DNA of 5,861 nt from Candidatus Acidiferrum typicum (GTDB taxonomy: Bacteria; Acidobacteriota; Terriglobia; Acidiferrales; UBA7541), in NCBI GenBank assembly GCA_025463105.1, contig JAOAPW010000513.1:1-5861 (forward strand), read 5' to 3'. A model generated the notes under the pieces. That model ran no database searches. It saw only the letters and a list, made by a program, of their open reading frames with translations, and was not told the origin of the DNA. The translations under genes were made by a program, and so were the position numbers. Within the stretch, counting starts at the first letter, position 1. Every line of letters begins with the position of its first letter. Below, piece after piece: positions 1 through 5,860 of this stretch.

Positions 1-667
1 CCGAACCAAGATCGTAAAGAACTTTGCTGACCAGTCCGACGGCTTCGTTTTCGCGCATGCCGGGTTTCATGGCGCAATACAAATCGTGATACGCCGCGTC
101 GACCATCATCGCCGACATATTCAACAGCGTGATTTCATCGCGCGTCTTGATTACGCGCGCATCAGACATGATCTGCTGCCCATCGACTACGGTAATTCCC
201 TCGCGCTGCAATGCGAACAGGATGGGAGGCTCAACGATATCGATTCCGAGCGGCTCCTTATGCAGGCCGCGCTTTTCCAGTTCAACGCGGATTTTCTTGG
301 CGACATCTTCCGCGCGTCCCATCTCCGGCGACATTGCCCCGCGCAGCAGCGGAATGCCAGCGCGTGAACGCTCTCCGAGCCAGGGGCAATGCAGTTGATG
401 ATGCTTAGCGGCGGACCCAAAATCCCACAAGATCGGCTCGTCGTTCTGAGGAAGCAGTGAGAAACGGCTCATCTTGTCCTGAGCCCACGTGCCAATGTGT
501 GTCGCGGTCAGGTAACGCACATTGTTCATGTCGAAGCAGAGGAGCGCACCCATCTCGGATTTCGCGAGCAGCGCCTTCGCCCGCGCCAGGCGCTCGGTGC
601 GCAAACGATCGAAATCCACGCGCTGTTCCCAGTCAACCGCCATTGATCCATATGTAGGTAATGCCAT
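1..667 (-). CDS. M24-family (Xaa-Pro peptidase/creatinase-type) protein, 3' end outside window
   Basis: The reading frame runs from ATG at 667-665 to the window edge without a stop, giving 222 residues. What is visible is the N-terminal creatinase/prolidase-like domain: an arginine-rich lead helix (residues 20-33), a core strand reading GALLCFDMNNVRYLT (40-54), LWDFGS (80-85), GIDIVEPP (141-148), and the inter-domain stretch DARVIKTRDEITLL (169-182), typical of M24 proteins just before the pita-bread domain. The metal-binding catalytic domain lies outside, so hydrolase activity cannot be judged. M24 folds include aminopeptidase P, prolidase, creatinase, ectoine hydrolase and the DMSP lyase DddP, so a peptidase name is only provisional. 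The start is supported by AGGAGG at 674-679, 6 nt upstream. A second in-frame ATG at codon 9 lacks such support. The gene follows the E1 beta gene across a 111-nt gap holding a REPIN, and may be the last or an intermediate gene of the same operon. Confidence 0.85.
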   Translation of the reverse strand, partial: MALPTYGSMAVDWEQRVDFDRLRTERLARAKALLAKSEMGALLCFDMNNVRYLTATHIGTWAQDKMSRFSLLPQNDEPILWDFGSAAKHHQLHCPWLGERSRAGIPLLRGAMSPEMGRAEDVAKKIRVELEKRGLHKEPLGIDIVEPPILFALQREGITVVDGQQIMSDARVIKTRDEITLLNMSAMMVDAAYHDLYCAMKPGMRENEAVGLVSKVLYDLGS

Positions 668-673
668 GGCAAG

Positions 674-679
674 CCTCCT
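674..679 (-). promoter_or_regulatory. Ribosome binding site of the M24 gene
   Basis: On the minus strand AGGAGG stands 6 nt before the ATG at 667-665. It is a full Shine-Dalgarno match and decides the start over the in-frame ATG eight codons later. It lies outside the REPIN, so the repeat insertion has left the ribosome site intact. Confidence 0.8.
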
Positions 680-692
680 GCTCGAAATCTCA

Positions 693-773
693 GGTAGCAC
701 AGGCTTCAGCCTGTGCGGTTTTAATTTGCGTTTAACCCAAAATAAGAGCACACAGGCTGAAGCCTGTGCTACC
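693..773. repeat. REPIN: pair of inverted REP palindromes with GTAG ends
   Basis: Two REP-like units face each other. The left arm (693-715) and the right arm (751-773) are exact reverse complements over 23 nt, separated by an AT-rich 35-nt spacer. Each arm begins at its outer side with GGTAG followed by the near-palindrome CACAGGCT-N2-AGCCTGTG (698-715 and 751-768), which can fold alone into a 7-8 bp hairpin with a 4-nt loop. A GTAG tetranucleotide next to an imperfect palindrome is the known hallmark of REP sequences mobilised by RAYT (REP-associated tyrosine) transposases, and the inverted pair is the REPIN or BIME arrangement. The element fills most of the 111-nt gap between the E1 beta stop and the M24 start, beginning 5 nt after the E1 beta stop. 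In the transcript it may stabilise the upstream mRNA or reduce read-through into the M24 gene. No RAYT gene lies in the window. Confidence 0.85.
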
Positions 774-778
774 AAATG

Positions 779-1774
779 CTAAGTCCGTTTACACATTGCC
801 CGCGCCGCCTCGAACACCTGTTGCTCGCTGGGAATCGTCGCATCCTCAAGATGCGGAGAAAACGGAACCGGAACGTGCATCGCACCAATCCGTTTTACAG
901 GCGCGTCCAGATCGTAGAAAGCGCCTGTGGCAATCACCGAGGCAATCTCCGCGGTGACGCCATATCTCTCGTAACCTTCATCCACCACAATTGCCCGCGA
1001 AGTCTTTTTCGCCGATTCGATCAGCGTCTTCTCATCGAGCGGCCACGTCGTCCGCGGATCGACGACTTCCGCGCTGATTCCGATTTCCTCCAGCATATTC
1101 GCAGCGCCGAGCGCCACCTGCACCATGCTGCTGGTGGCAACAATTGTGATGTCATCGCCCTCTCGTTTGATGTCCGCCACGCCAAACGGGATCGTGTACT
1201 CCTCGGTTGGCACAGGACCCTTGAACTTGAACATCATTTTGTCTTCAAAAAAGATGACAGGGTTCTCATCGCGGATGGCCGTCTTCATCAACCCCTTGGC
1301 ATCATACGGCGTCGAAGGCAATACGACTTTCAGCCCAGGAATGTGGCTGAACCACGCATGCAGCGATTGCGAATGCTGCGCGGCTGAGCGGCGGCTGGCG
1401 CCGAGAGTAGCCCGCATCACCATCGGAACTTTCCACGCCCCTCCCGACATGTAATGAACTTTCGCGGCCTGGTTCACCATTTGGTCCATCGTCAGCGTGA
1501 CGAAGTCCCCGAACATGATGTCGACCACAGGGCGAAGTCCGGTCATGGCCGCTCCTACCGCCACACCCGTGAATCCGGCCTCCGATATCGGAGTATCAAT
1601 GACCCGCGATTTCCCGAACTCTTCCACCAGTCCCGACAATACTTTGAACGGCGTGCCTGCCTCCGCCACGTCTTCACCGATCAGGCACACGCGAGGATCA
1701 CGCCGCATTTCTTCCGCCAGCGCCTCGCGGACCGCCTCTCCAAGCGTCAATTCTCGAACGGCGACCTCAGGCAT
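779..1774 (-). CDS. TPP-dependent 2-oxoacid/acetoin dehydrogenase E1 component, beta subunit
   Basis: The product has 331 residues, normal for E1 beta subunits of pyruvate, branched-chain 2-oxoacid or acetoin dehydrogenases. It pairs with the alpha subunit encoded just upstream to form the alpha2beta2 thiamine-diphosphate enzyme that decarboxylates the substrate and passes the acyl group to a lipoyl E2. Seen in sequence: LTLGEAVREAL (9-19), GEDVAEAG (33-40), and DTPISEAGFTGVAVGAA (60-76), whose Glu65 matches the cofactor-activating glutamate of this family. Also present are the QHSQSLHAWFSHIPGLKVV segment, the transketolase C-terminal domain with VVDPRTTWPLD and IVVDEG, and a standard PVPFSPHLE tail. 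A longer in-frame opening reaches 1873, but its extra 33 residues are arginine-rich and unlike the family. The ATG at 1774 has GGAGGAGG 6 nt upstream and fits the family start. It overlaps the alpha gene by 8 nt, implying coupled translation. The sequence alone does not decide pyruvate versus acetoin versus another 2-oxoacid. Confidence 0.93.
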   Translation of the reverse strand: MPEVAVRELTLGEAVREALAEEMRRDPRVCLIGEDVAEAGTPFKVLSGLVEEFGKSRVIDTPISEAGFTGVAVGAAMTGLRPVVDIMFGDFVTLTMDQMVNQAAKVHYMSGGAWKVPMVMRATLGASRRSAAQHSQSLHAWFSHIPGLKVVLPSTPYDAKGLMKTAIRDENPVIFFEDKMMFKFKGPVPTEEYTIPFGVADIKREGDDITIVATSSMVQVALGAANMLEEIGISAEVVDPRTTWPLDEKTLIESAKKTSRAIVVDEGYERYGVTAEIASVIATGAFYDLDAPVKRIGAMHVPVPFSPHLEDATIPSEQQVFEAARAMCKRT

Positions 1775-2777
1775 AAATGTCCTCCTCCACCTCGTCCAGG
1801 CCCGGATAGTCAGCCTTGATCGCAAATTCGGCGGCCGCATCAATCTCGACCTTGGCTCGCGACTGAATTTCATCGAGTTTCGCTTGGTCCGCGAGTTTTT
1901 GTCCGGTGATCCAATCGGTAAAAATTTTAATGGGATCGCGTTCAGCCATCCAGCGCTGTTCCTCGGTCTTGGCGCGATAATATTCGCGGTTCACGTCGCC
2001 GACATGATGGCCCTTATACCGGTACGTGTTGCACAAAAGAAATGCCGGACCCTTACCTGAACGCACCTGGTCCACGATGCGCTTGGCAGTTGCATAAATG
2101 GCCCTGACGTCCTGTCCATCGACGCTCTCGGCGGGAATTCCGAATGCCGCCGGGCGCGCCAGAATTTCTCCGGCCGTTGTCTCGGAAAAATGCGTGTATT
2201 CGTTGTACATGTTGTTTTCGCAAACGTAGATGACCGGCAAATCCCAGAGCCGCGCCAAATTCATCACTTCGTACAGGAGACCCTGTCCCAGCGCGCCCTC
2301 GCCAAAAAAACATACGGCAACTTGTTTCGTGCCCAGATGTTTCGCGGAAAACGCGGCTCCCGCCGCGATGCCCACGCTTCCTCCTACGATAGCATTCGCT
2401 CCGAGGTTGCCGCTTTTCGGATCGGCAATATGCATCGATCCGCCTTTGCCGCGGCAGTAGCCCGCTTCCTTGCCGAGCAATTCGGCGAACATACGATCCG
2501 GCGCAGCGCCCTTCGCGAGGCAATGTCCGTGACCCCGGTGCGTGCTGGTAATGTAGTCGTCGCGGTTGAGGGCTTCGCAAATTCCCACTGCGACAGCCTC
2601 TTCGCCAATATACAGATGGGCGAGACCGGGCATCAGCGCGCGTGTATACAGGTCGTTCACCTGCTCCTCGAACAAACGGATCGATACCATCTGTTTGTAC
2701 ATGTGAAGCAGTCTCTCGGTGCTAAGTTCAGAACCGGCCCCGGAATTGGACTTGGGCTGATTTGTCGCAGTGGTCAT
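1767..2777 (-). CDS. TPP-dependent 2-oxoacid/acetoin dehydrogenase E1 component, alpha subunit
   Basis: The product has 336 residues, in the usual range for E1 alpha. It binds thiamine diphosphate and magnesium and, with the beta subunit, carries out oxidative decarboxylation or acetoin cleavage. Seen: a polar, probably disordered N-terminus (1-18); LYIGEEAVAVG (55-65); HRGHGHCLAKG (80-90); the KGGSMHIAD block (111-119); the TPP motif FFGEGALGQG through CENN (157-189), in which the usual GDG is GEG (159-161); and TYRYKGHHVGD (251-261) in the active-site loop. The HRGHGH and KGGSMHIAD blocks resemble acetoin dehydrogenase AcoA more than mitochondrial-type PDH, but this is from memory. The start is ATG at 2777, with CAGGAG 7 nt upstream and a 4-nt ATGA overlap with the preceding oxidoreductase. 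The loop lacks the serine that kinases phosphorylate in mitochondrial E1 alpha. No E2 or E3 gene is in the window. Confidence 0.93.
   Translation of the reverse strand: MTTATNQPKSNSGAGSELSTERLLHMYKQMVSIRLFEEQVNDLYTRALMPGLAHLYIGEEAVAVGICEALNRDDYITSTHRGHGHCLAKGAAPDRMFAELLGKEAGYCRGKGGSMHIADPKSGNLGANAIVGGSVGIAAGAAFSAKHLGTKQVAVCFFGEGALGQGLLYEVMNLARLWDLPVIYVCENNMYNEYTHFSETTAGEILARPAAFGIPAESVDGQDVRAIYATAKRIVDQVRSGKGPAFLLCNTYRYKGHHVGDVNREYYRAKTEEQRWMAERDPIKIFTDWITGQKLADQAKLDEIQSRAKVEIDAAAEFAIKADYPGLDEVEEDIYA
1781..1788 (-). promoter_or_regulatory. Ribosome binding site of E1 beta, inside the E1 alpha coding sequence
   Basis: GGAGGAGG lies 6 nt before the E1 beta ATG (1774-1772). It is read as part of the final Val-Glu-Glu-Asp codons of E1 alpha, so the acidic C-terminal tail of alpha doubles as the translation signal for beta. 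It fixes the beta start over the longer in-frame extension. Confidence 0.85.
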
Positions 2778-3655
2778 TTCGAAACTCCTGACATTCTGGC
2801 TAACACCTCAAATAGTACTGCAAAGTCCTGTTCGACTAACCCAATGCCTCGGGCCGCGGTCAAAAATTCGTTGGTTACCGCGGTGGTCGGCAAGGGCACG
2901 TCGAGTTGACGTCCCATCTCCAGCGCCAGCAGCATGTCCTTCTGCATCATGTTCACGTTGAACCAGGCTTCCTCCGGCATCTTCAGCACGAAGGGTCCCC
3001 GGTACTGAACCATCGGCGAACCAATCACGCTGTGCGTCAGAACGTCAACTGCGGTCTCGCGCGCAATGCCGCTTTTTTCCGCGAGCAACACTCCTTCGGA
3101 AAATGCCAGCATTTGAACGGCAAGACTTAGATTTATCGCAATCTTCATGGAGAGCGCAAGTCCGTTCTCGCCAACGTAAGTGACTTTCGGTCCAATATCC
3201 TGGAGCAAAGGTTTTACGCGATCGAAAGTTTCGCGCCGCCCGGCGACCATCACGGACAATTTTCCCTCCTGCAGCGTGATCACGCTGCCGGAAACAGGCG
3301 CATCAACCATGTCCGCGCCTTTTTCCCTGACTTTGGAAGCAAGCGCCCGGCTTGCCGAAGGACTCACCGTGCTCATATCGATCAGGATTTTGCCCGCGCT
3401 GAGTCCGGCAAGAAATCCGTCCGGCCCTTCCGCGAGGGCCATCAAGGCTTCCGTGTTTGTGACCATGGACAACGTTACATCCGCTGCCGCGGAGACCGCG
3501 CGGGGAGTTTCTCCCCACTTCATGCCCAGGTCCACCAGCCACTGCGCCTTCGATCGCGTGCGGTTGTATCCGATTACCGTGTGCCCCTTGTCGAGCAACC
3601 TTTTCACCATCTGGCTGCCCATCACGCCGAGCCCGATGAATCCTAAATTCGCCAT
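2774..3655 (-). CDS. NAD(P)-dependent oxidoreductase, 3-hydroxyisobutyrate dehydrogenase family
   Basis: The product has 293 residues, the family's usual length. Members reversibly oxidise a short beta-hydroxyacid to the semialdehyde (3-hydroxyisobutyrate, tartronate semialdehyde or glyoxylate reductases, GLYR1-type succinate-semialdehyde reductases). Seen, numbering from the ATG: Rossmann motif GFIGLGVMG (5-13); NRT (31-33) at the end of the second strand; the DMSTVSP loop (93-99); substrate motif DAPVSG (118-123); catalytic Lys171 in KIAIN (171-175); and a KD pair (239-240) in the C-terminal helical domain. NRT instead of an acidic residue suggests a preference for NADP(H), an inference from related reductases. 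A TTG two codons upstream (3661) could also initiate, but its distance to the GGGGAG site is only 4 nt against 10 nt for the ATG, so the ATG is preferred. The stop overlaps the E1 alpha start, which puts the gene firmly in that operon. The substrate is not predictable. Confidence 0.92.
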   Translation of the reverse strand: MANLGFIGLGVMGSQMVKRLLDKGHTVIGYNRTRSKAQWLVDLGMKWGETPRAVSAAADVTLSMVTNTEALMALAEGPDGFLAGLSAGKILIDMSTVSPSASRALASKVREKGADMVDAPVSGSVITLQEGKLSVMVAGRRETFDRVKPLLQDIGPKVTYVGENGLALSMKIAINLSLAVQMLAFSEGVLLAEKSGIARETAVDVLTHSVIGSPMVQYRGPFVLKMPEEAWFNVNMMQKDMLLALEMGRQLDVPLPTTAVTNEFLTAARGIGLVEQDFAVLFEVLARMSGVSK

Positions 3656-3665
3656 TCGCAATCGT

Positions 3666-3671
3666 CTCCCC
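3666..3671 (-). promoter_or_regulatory. Ribosome binding site of the oxidoreductase gene
   Basis: GGGGAG on the minus strand lies 10 nt from the ATG at 3655-3653 and 4 nt from the alternative TTG at 3661-3659. The spacing is long for the ATG but too short for the TTG, so it favours the ATG. It sits in the 33-nt gap after the regulator stop, in which I see no terminator. Confidence 0.55.
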
Positions 3672-3688
3672 GATCGAAAATAAATATT

Positions 3689-4402
3689 TTAAACGGCCGG
3701 ATCCGGTATGCCCGGAGAATTGCTGGAATCGTCCGCCACTTGCCGAAGATGAGCTTGCATTGCCTCGCGCGCGCCCTGCACATCACCGCGTTCCATGGCA
3801 GCGAGAATTCTCTTGTGGTGAAACTGCCCGCGTTGCGGACCGCCATCGACATAGAAAGTTCGCATGCGTTGTTCACGCAGCAGTCCCACAATCGAATCGA
3901 TCAGCGAAAGGATGAAGGGATTCGCAGCAGCTTCCGCCAGTGCCAGATGAAAGTCCAGATCCGCTTCGATGTAGGCGTCCGCATCCTGCCCGGCATTGTC
4001 CATTACTCCAACTGCCTCTCGCAGCGTTGCAAGATCTTCCTCGTCCGCGCGAACCGCCGCCAAGGCAGCGATTTCGGGCTCCAGAATTTCGCGAATCTCC
4101 ACCAGGTGAGCTGCCCCGTCCGCCTGGCCGCTCTTGAGAATGCGGTCCAGAGACCGGCGCATGGAATTGGACTTGCCGCTGGTGATGAACGTTCCGCGCC
4201 CGGGAAAAGCATCCACCAGTCCCTTTTCGTGAAGCGCCTTGATCGCTTCACGAACCGCGGTCCGGCTAACACCAAACTGTTGCGCCAGTTCGCGTTCTGC
4301 CGGAAGCTGATCGCCCTCTTTGAGCGTACCCTTCTGCACCGATTCCTCTATCTGTTGAACGATTTGTTCGTACAGGCGCGACGTCTGGACTGTCTTATAC
4401 AC
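3689..4402 (-). CDS. GntR-family transcriptional regulator, FadR subfamily (FCD domain)
   Basis: The product has 237 residues, typical of FadR/FCD regulators. The N-terminal winged helix-turn-helix spans about 8-75: LYEQIVQQI, then GDQLPAERELAQQFGVSRTAVREAIKAL (30-57), and the wing GLVDAFPGRGTFI (61-73). The C-terminal helical FCD ligand domain (about 96-225) carries a complete metal/ligand set: Asp148-x3-His152 in DLDFH, His196 in HKRIL and His218 in QAHLRQV. Such domains bind organic acids through a metal ion, so the inducer is probably a small carboxylate of the pathway (inference). The start is taken as GTG at 4402 because GGAGG stands 7 nt upstream and the domain begins at once. An in-frame ATG at 4450 adds 16 non-conserved residues and has no ribosome site. 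A promoter with an overlapping palindromic operator lies just upstream, suggesting autorepression and control of the downstream genes. Confidence 0.92.
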   Translation of the reverse strand: MYKTVQTSRLYEQIVQQIEESVQKGTLKEGDQLPAERELAQQFGVSRTAVREAIKALHEKGLVDAFPGRGTFITSGKSNSMRRSLDRILKSGQADGAAHLVEIREILEPEIAALAAVRADEEDLATLREAVGVMDNAGQDADAYIEADLDFHLALAEAAANPFILSLIDSIVGLLREQRMRTFYVDGGPQRGQFHHKRILAAMERGDVQGAREAMQAHLRQVADDSSNSPGIPDPAV

Positions 4403-4409
4403 GGTGTGT

Positions 4410-4414
4410 CCTCC
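4410..4414 (-). promoter_or_regulatory. Ribosome binding site selecting a GTG start for the GntR gene
   Basis: GGAGG lies 7 nt before the GTG at 4402-4400. The alternative in-frame ATG at 4450 has nothing resembling a Shine-Dalgarno sequence before it (CTGTGGTTTA), so GTG is the likely initiator. Confidence 0.7.
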
Positions 4415-4466
4415 GACGGACAAGTTTTGCGTGCATAGGCTGAGCACCATTAAACCACAGGTCTAG

Positions 4467-4477
4467 TGGTCCGACCA
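4467..4477. promoter_or_regulatory. Probable GntR/FadR-type operator, TGGTC-N-GACCA
   Basis: TGGTCCGACCA is a perfect 5+1+5 palindrome centred on 4472. FadR-subfamily regulators, including FadR, PdhR and LldR, bind TGGT-N3-ACCA type sites, and this one matches that form closely. It touches the last base of the predicted -10 box and would span the transcription start, a classic repression position. A weaker TTGGT half-site with matching flank (ATTGGTTGG, minus strand, 4497-4489) lies 18 bp upstream between -35 and -10. An ACCAC-N7-GTGGT inverted repeat (4454-4470) overlaps the operator's downstream side. The regulator gene begins about 65 bp further on. Confidence 0.75.
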
Positions 4478-4505
4478 ATATAACACGGCCAACCAATTCT
4501 TGCAA
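4477..4505 (-). promoter_or_regulatory. Sigma70-like promoter of the GntR-oxidoreductase-E1 operon
   Basis: On the minus strand TTGCAA (4505-4500) and TATATT (4482-4477) are separated by exactly 17 nt. Each box agrees with the consensus at four or five of six positions. The expected start of transcription is near 4470, giving a leader of about 68 nt before the GTG of the regulator. The -35 box lies about 20 nt after the aldehyde dehydrogenase stop codon, so the operon has its own promoter even if read-through from upstream occurs. The operator at 4467-4477 would block it. Confidence 0.65.
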
Positions 4506-4525
4506 CTTACCTGAATCAAAATAAG

Positions 4526-5860
4526 TTACTTCACCCAGACCGTCTTCACATTCGTAAATTCACGAATACCGTAGGTGCTCAACTCGCGGCCAATGCCGGA
4601 CCGCTTCACGCCGCCGAAAGGAACGCGAGGATCGGAAAAAACCATTTGATTGATAAAGACCATGCCTGCTTCAAGTTCATTGATGAAACGTTCCTGCTCT
4701 CCTTTATCGTTGGTCCATGCACTGGCGCCCAGGCCGAAGCGGCTGTCGTTGGCGACACGGATCGCTTCCTCTGCATTTTTCACGCGAAAAATGGACGCTA
4801 CGGGGCCAAAAAGTTCTTCCCGGTAGGCCGGCGAATTTTTCGGGATATTCGACAACACGGTAGGGGCATAATAATTTCCCTTGCCGTCCACGGGCTTGCC
4901 TCCCGTTAGAAGTTTTGCGCCGGCCTCGATCGTCTTTCGAACATCGGAGTCGAGTGAAGTCACCGCATCGGCTGTAGCCAGCGGGCCGACATCTGTTTTT
5001 GCGTCGAACGGATCGCCCAGTTTCAGGCTCTCCATCATACTCACGAAGGCCTTTTCAAATTTGTCCGCAATTTCCTCGGCCACTATAAAGCGTTTCGCGG
5101 CGATGCAGGATTGTCCGTTATTAGCTACACGCGCTTTGACGCCAGTCTTAATGGCTTCTTCAAAATTCGCGCTGGGCATGACGATAAAAGGATCGCTGCC
5201 GCCCAGTTCGAGGACAACCTTTTTAATTCTTTTTGCGGCGCCCGATCCAACCTGGACTCCAGCGCCTTCGCTGCCCGTCAAAGTCGCGGCGGCCACGCGC
5301 GGATCATCCAGAATTCTGTCGACCTTGTCGGAACCAATCAGAAGTGTTTGAAAGGCGCCTTCCGGGAATCCAGCCCGCAGCAGAATTTCTTCTATCTTCA
5401 TCGCGCATTGCGGCACATTTGAAGCATGTTTCAAAATTCCGACATTTCCCGCCATCAAGCCCGGCGCGATGAACCGGAACACCTGCCAGAATGGATAATT
5501 CCACGGCATTACCACCAGAATGACGCCAAGCGGCTGGTAACGAATGAAACTGCGGCTCGCGGGCGTCTCGACGATTTCATCAGCAAGAAAACGTTCCGCG
5601 TGTTCGGCATAATAGCGGCAGCCCCAGGCGGATTTGACCGCTTCCTCCTCTGCCGAACGTAAAGTCTTGCCCATCTCCGTGGTCATCAGCCGGCCGAGCG
5701 ATTCTTTTTCGTTCTCGAGAATTTCCGCCGCCTTAATCATCATCCGCGCGCGTTCAGCAAAAGGTAATTTATGGAATGCCGGAAAAACTTTAGCTGCACG
5801 CTCAATTTTTTGATCGACCTGAGAATCCGTAAGCGCCTCGAAAGTCTTGATGGTTTCTCC
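4526..5860 (-). CDS. Aldehyde dehydrogenase, Sad/GabD1-type succinate-semialdehyde dehydrogenase, 5' end outside window
   Basis: The frame stays open from the window edge at 5860 to TAA at 4528-4526, giving 444 residues. The first visible residues (GETIKTFEAL) correspond to about position 10 of the usual 455-residue family, so only the extreme N-terminus is missing. The enzyme oxidises an aldehyde to the acid with NAD(P). Seen, numbering visible residues: PWNYPFW with oxyanion-hole Asn121; LKHASN (143-148); the TGSEGAG cofactor loop (195-201); LELGGSDPF with general-base Glu218; NNGQSC with catalytic Cys252; then EELFGPVA and a C-terminal VPFGGVKRSGIGREL. LKHA, LELGGSDPF, AKRFI and the SDxRVxFGGVK block match E. 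coli Sad (YneI) as I remember it, hence the semialdehyde assignment. The usual first ATG-like methionines inside the frame (for example 5743) are internal, because homology continues upstream. It lies 123 nt before the regulator and has the same orientation. Confidence 0.9.
   Translation of the reverse strand, partial: GETIKTFEALTDSQVDQKIERAAKVFPAFHKLPFAERARMMIKAAEILENEKESLGRLMTTEMGKTLRSAEEEAVKSAWGCRYYAEHAERFLADEIVETPASRSFIRYQPLGVILVVMPWNYPFWQVFRFIAPGLMAGNVGILKHASNVPQCAMKIEEILLRAGFPEGAFQTLLIGSDKVDRILDDPRVAAATLTGSEGAGVQVGSGAAKRIKKVVLELGGSDPFIVMPSANFEEAIKTGVKARVANNGQSCIAAKRFIVAEEIADKFEKAFVSMMESLKLGDPFDAKTDVGPLATADAVTSLDSDVRKTIEAGAKLLTGGKPVDGKGNYYAPTVLSNIPKNSPAYREELFGPVASIFRVKNAEEAIRVANDSRFGLGASAWTNDKGEQERFINELEAGMVFINQMVFSDPRVPFGGVKRSGIGRELSTYGIREFTNVKTVWVK

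Noticed and set aside
693..773. CRISPR repeat pair
   Set aside because: There are only two units, in inverted rather than direct orientation, and the 35-nt spacer occurs once. The GTAG ends point to a REPIN instead.
776..1387. Long plus-strand open frame of about 200 codons opposite the E1 beta gene
   Set aside because: It is antisense to a clear E1 beta sequence, is rich in Arg and His as expected of a shadow frame, shows no domain, and has no ribosome site.
1775..1873. 33-residue N-terminal extension of E1 beta
   Set aside because: It is arginine-rich, unlike E1 beta N-termini, lies within the E1 alpha coding sequence, and the internal ATG has a strong ribosome site.
2190..2909. Plus-strand open frame of about 240 codons opposite E1 alpha and the oxidoreductase end
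   Set aside because: It runs across two well-supported minus-strand genes and their overlap, with no recognisable protein family. It is explained by codon bias.
3740..4438. Plus-strand open frame of about 230 codons opposite the GntR gene
   Set aside because: It covers the same bases as a complete FCD regulator and has no family features of its own.
4403..4450. ATG at 4450 as start of the GntR gene
   Set aside because: No ribosome site precedes it, and the 16 added residues lie before the normal start of the domain. The GTG at 4402 has GGAGG at the right distance.
4504..4527. AACTTA/TAAGTT inverted repeat after the aldehyde dehydrogenase stop as a terminator
   Set aside because: The stem is only 6 AT-rich pairs with a 12-nt loop and no T-run follows. 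It also overlaps the -35 region, so it is probably chance.
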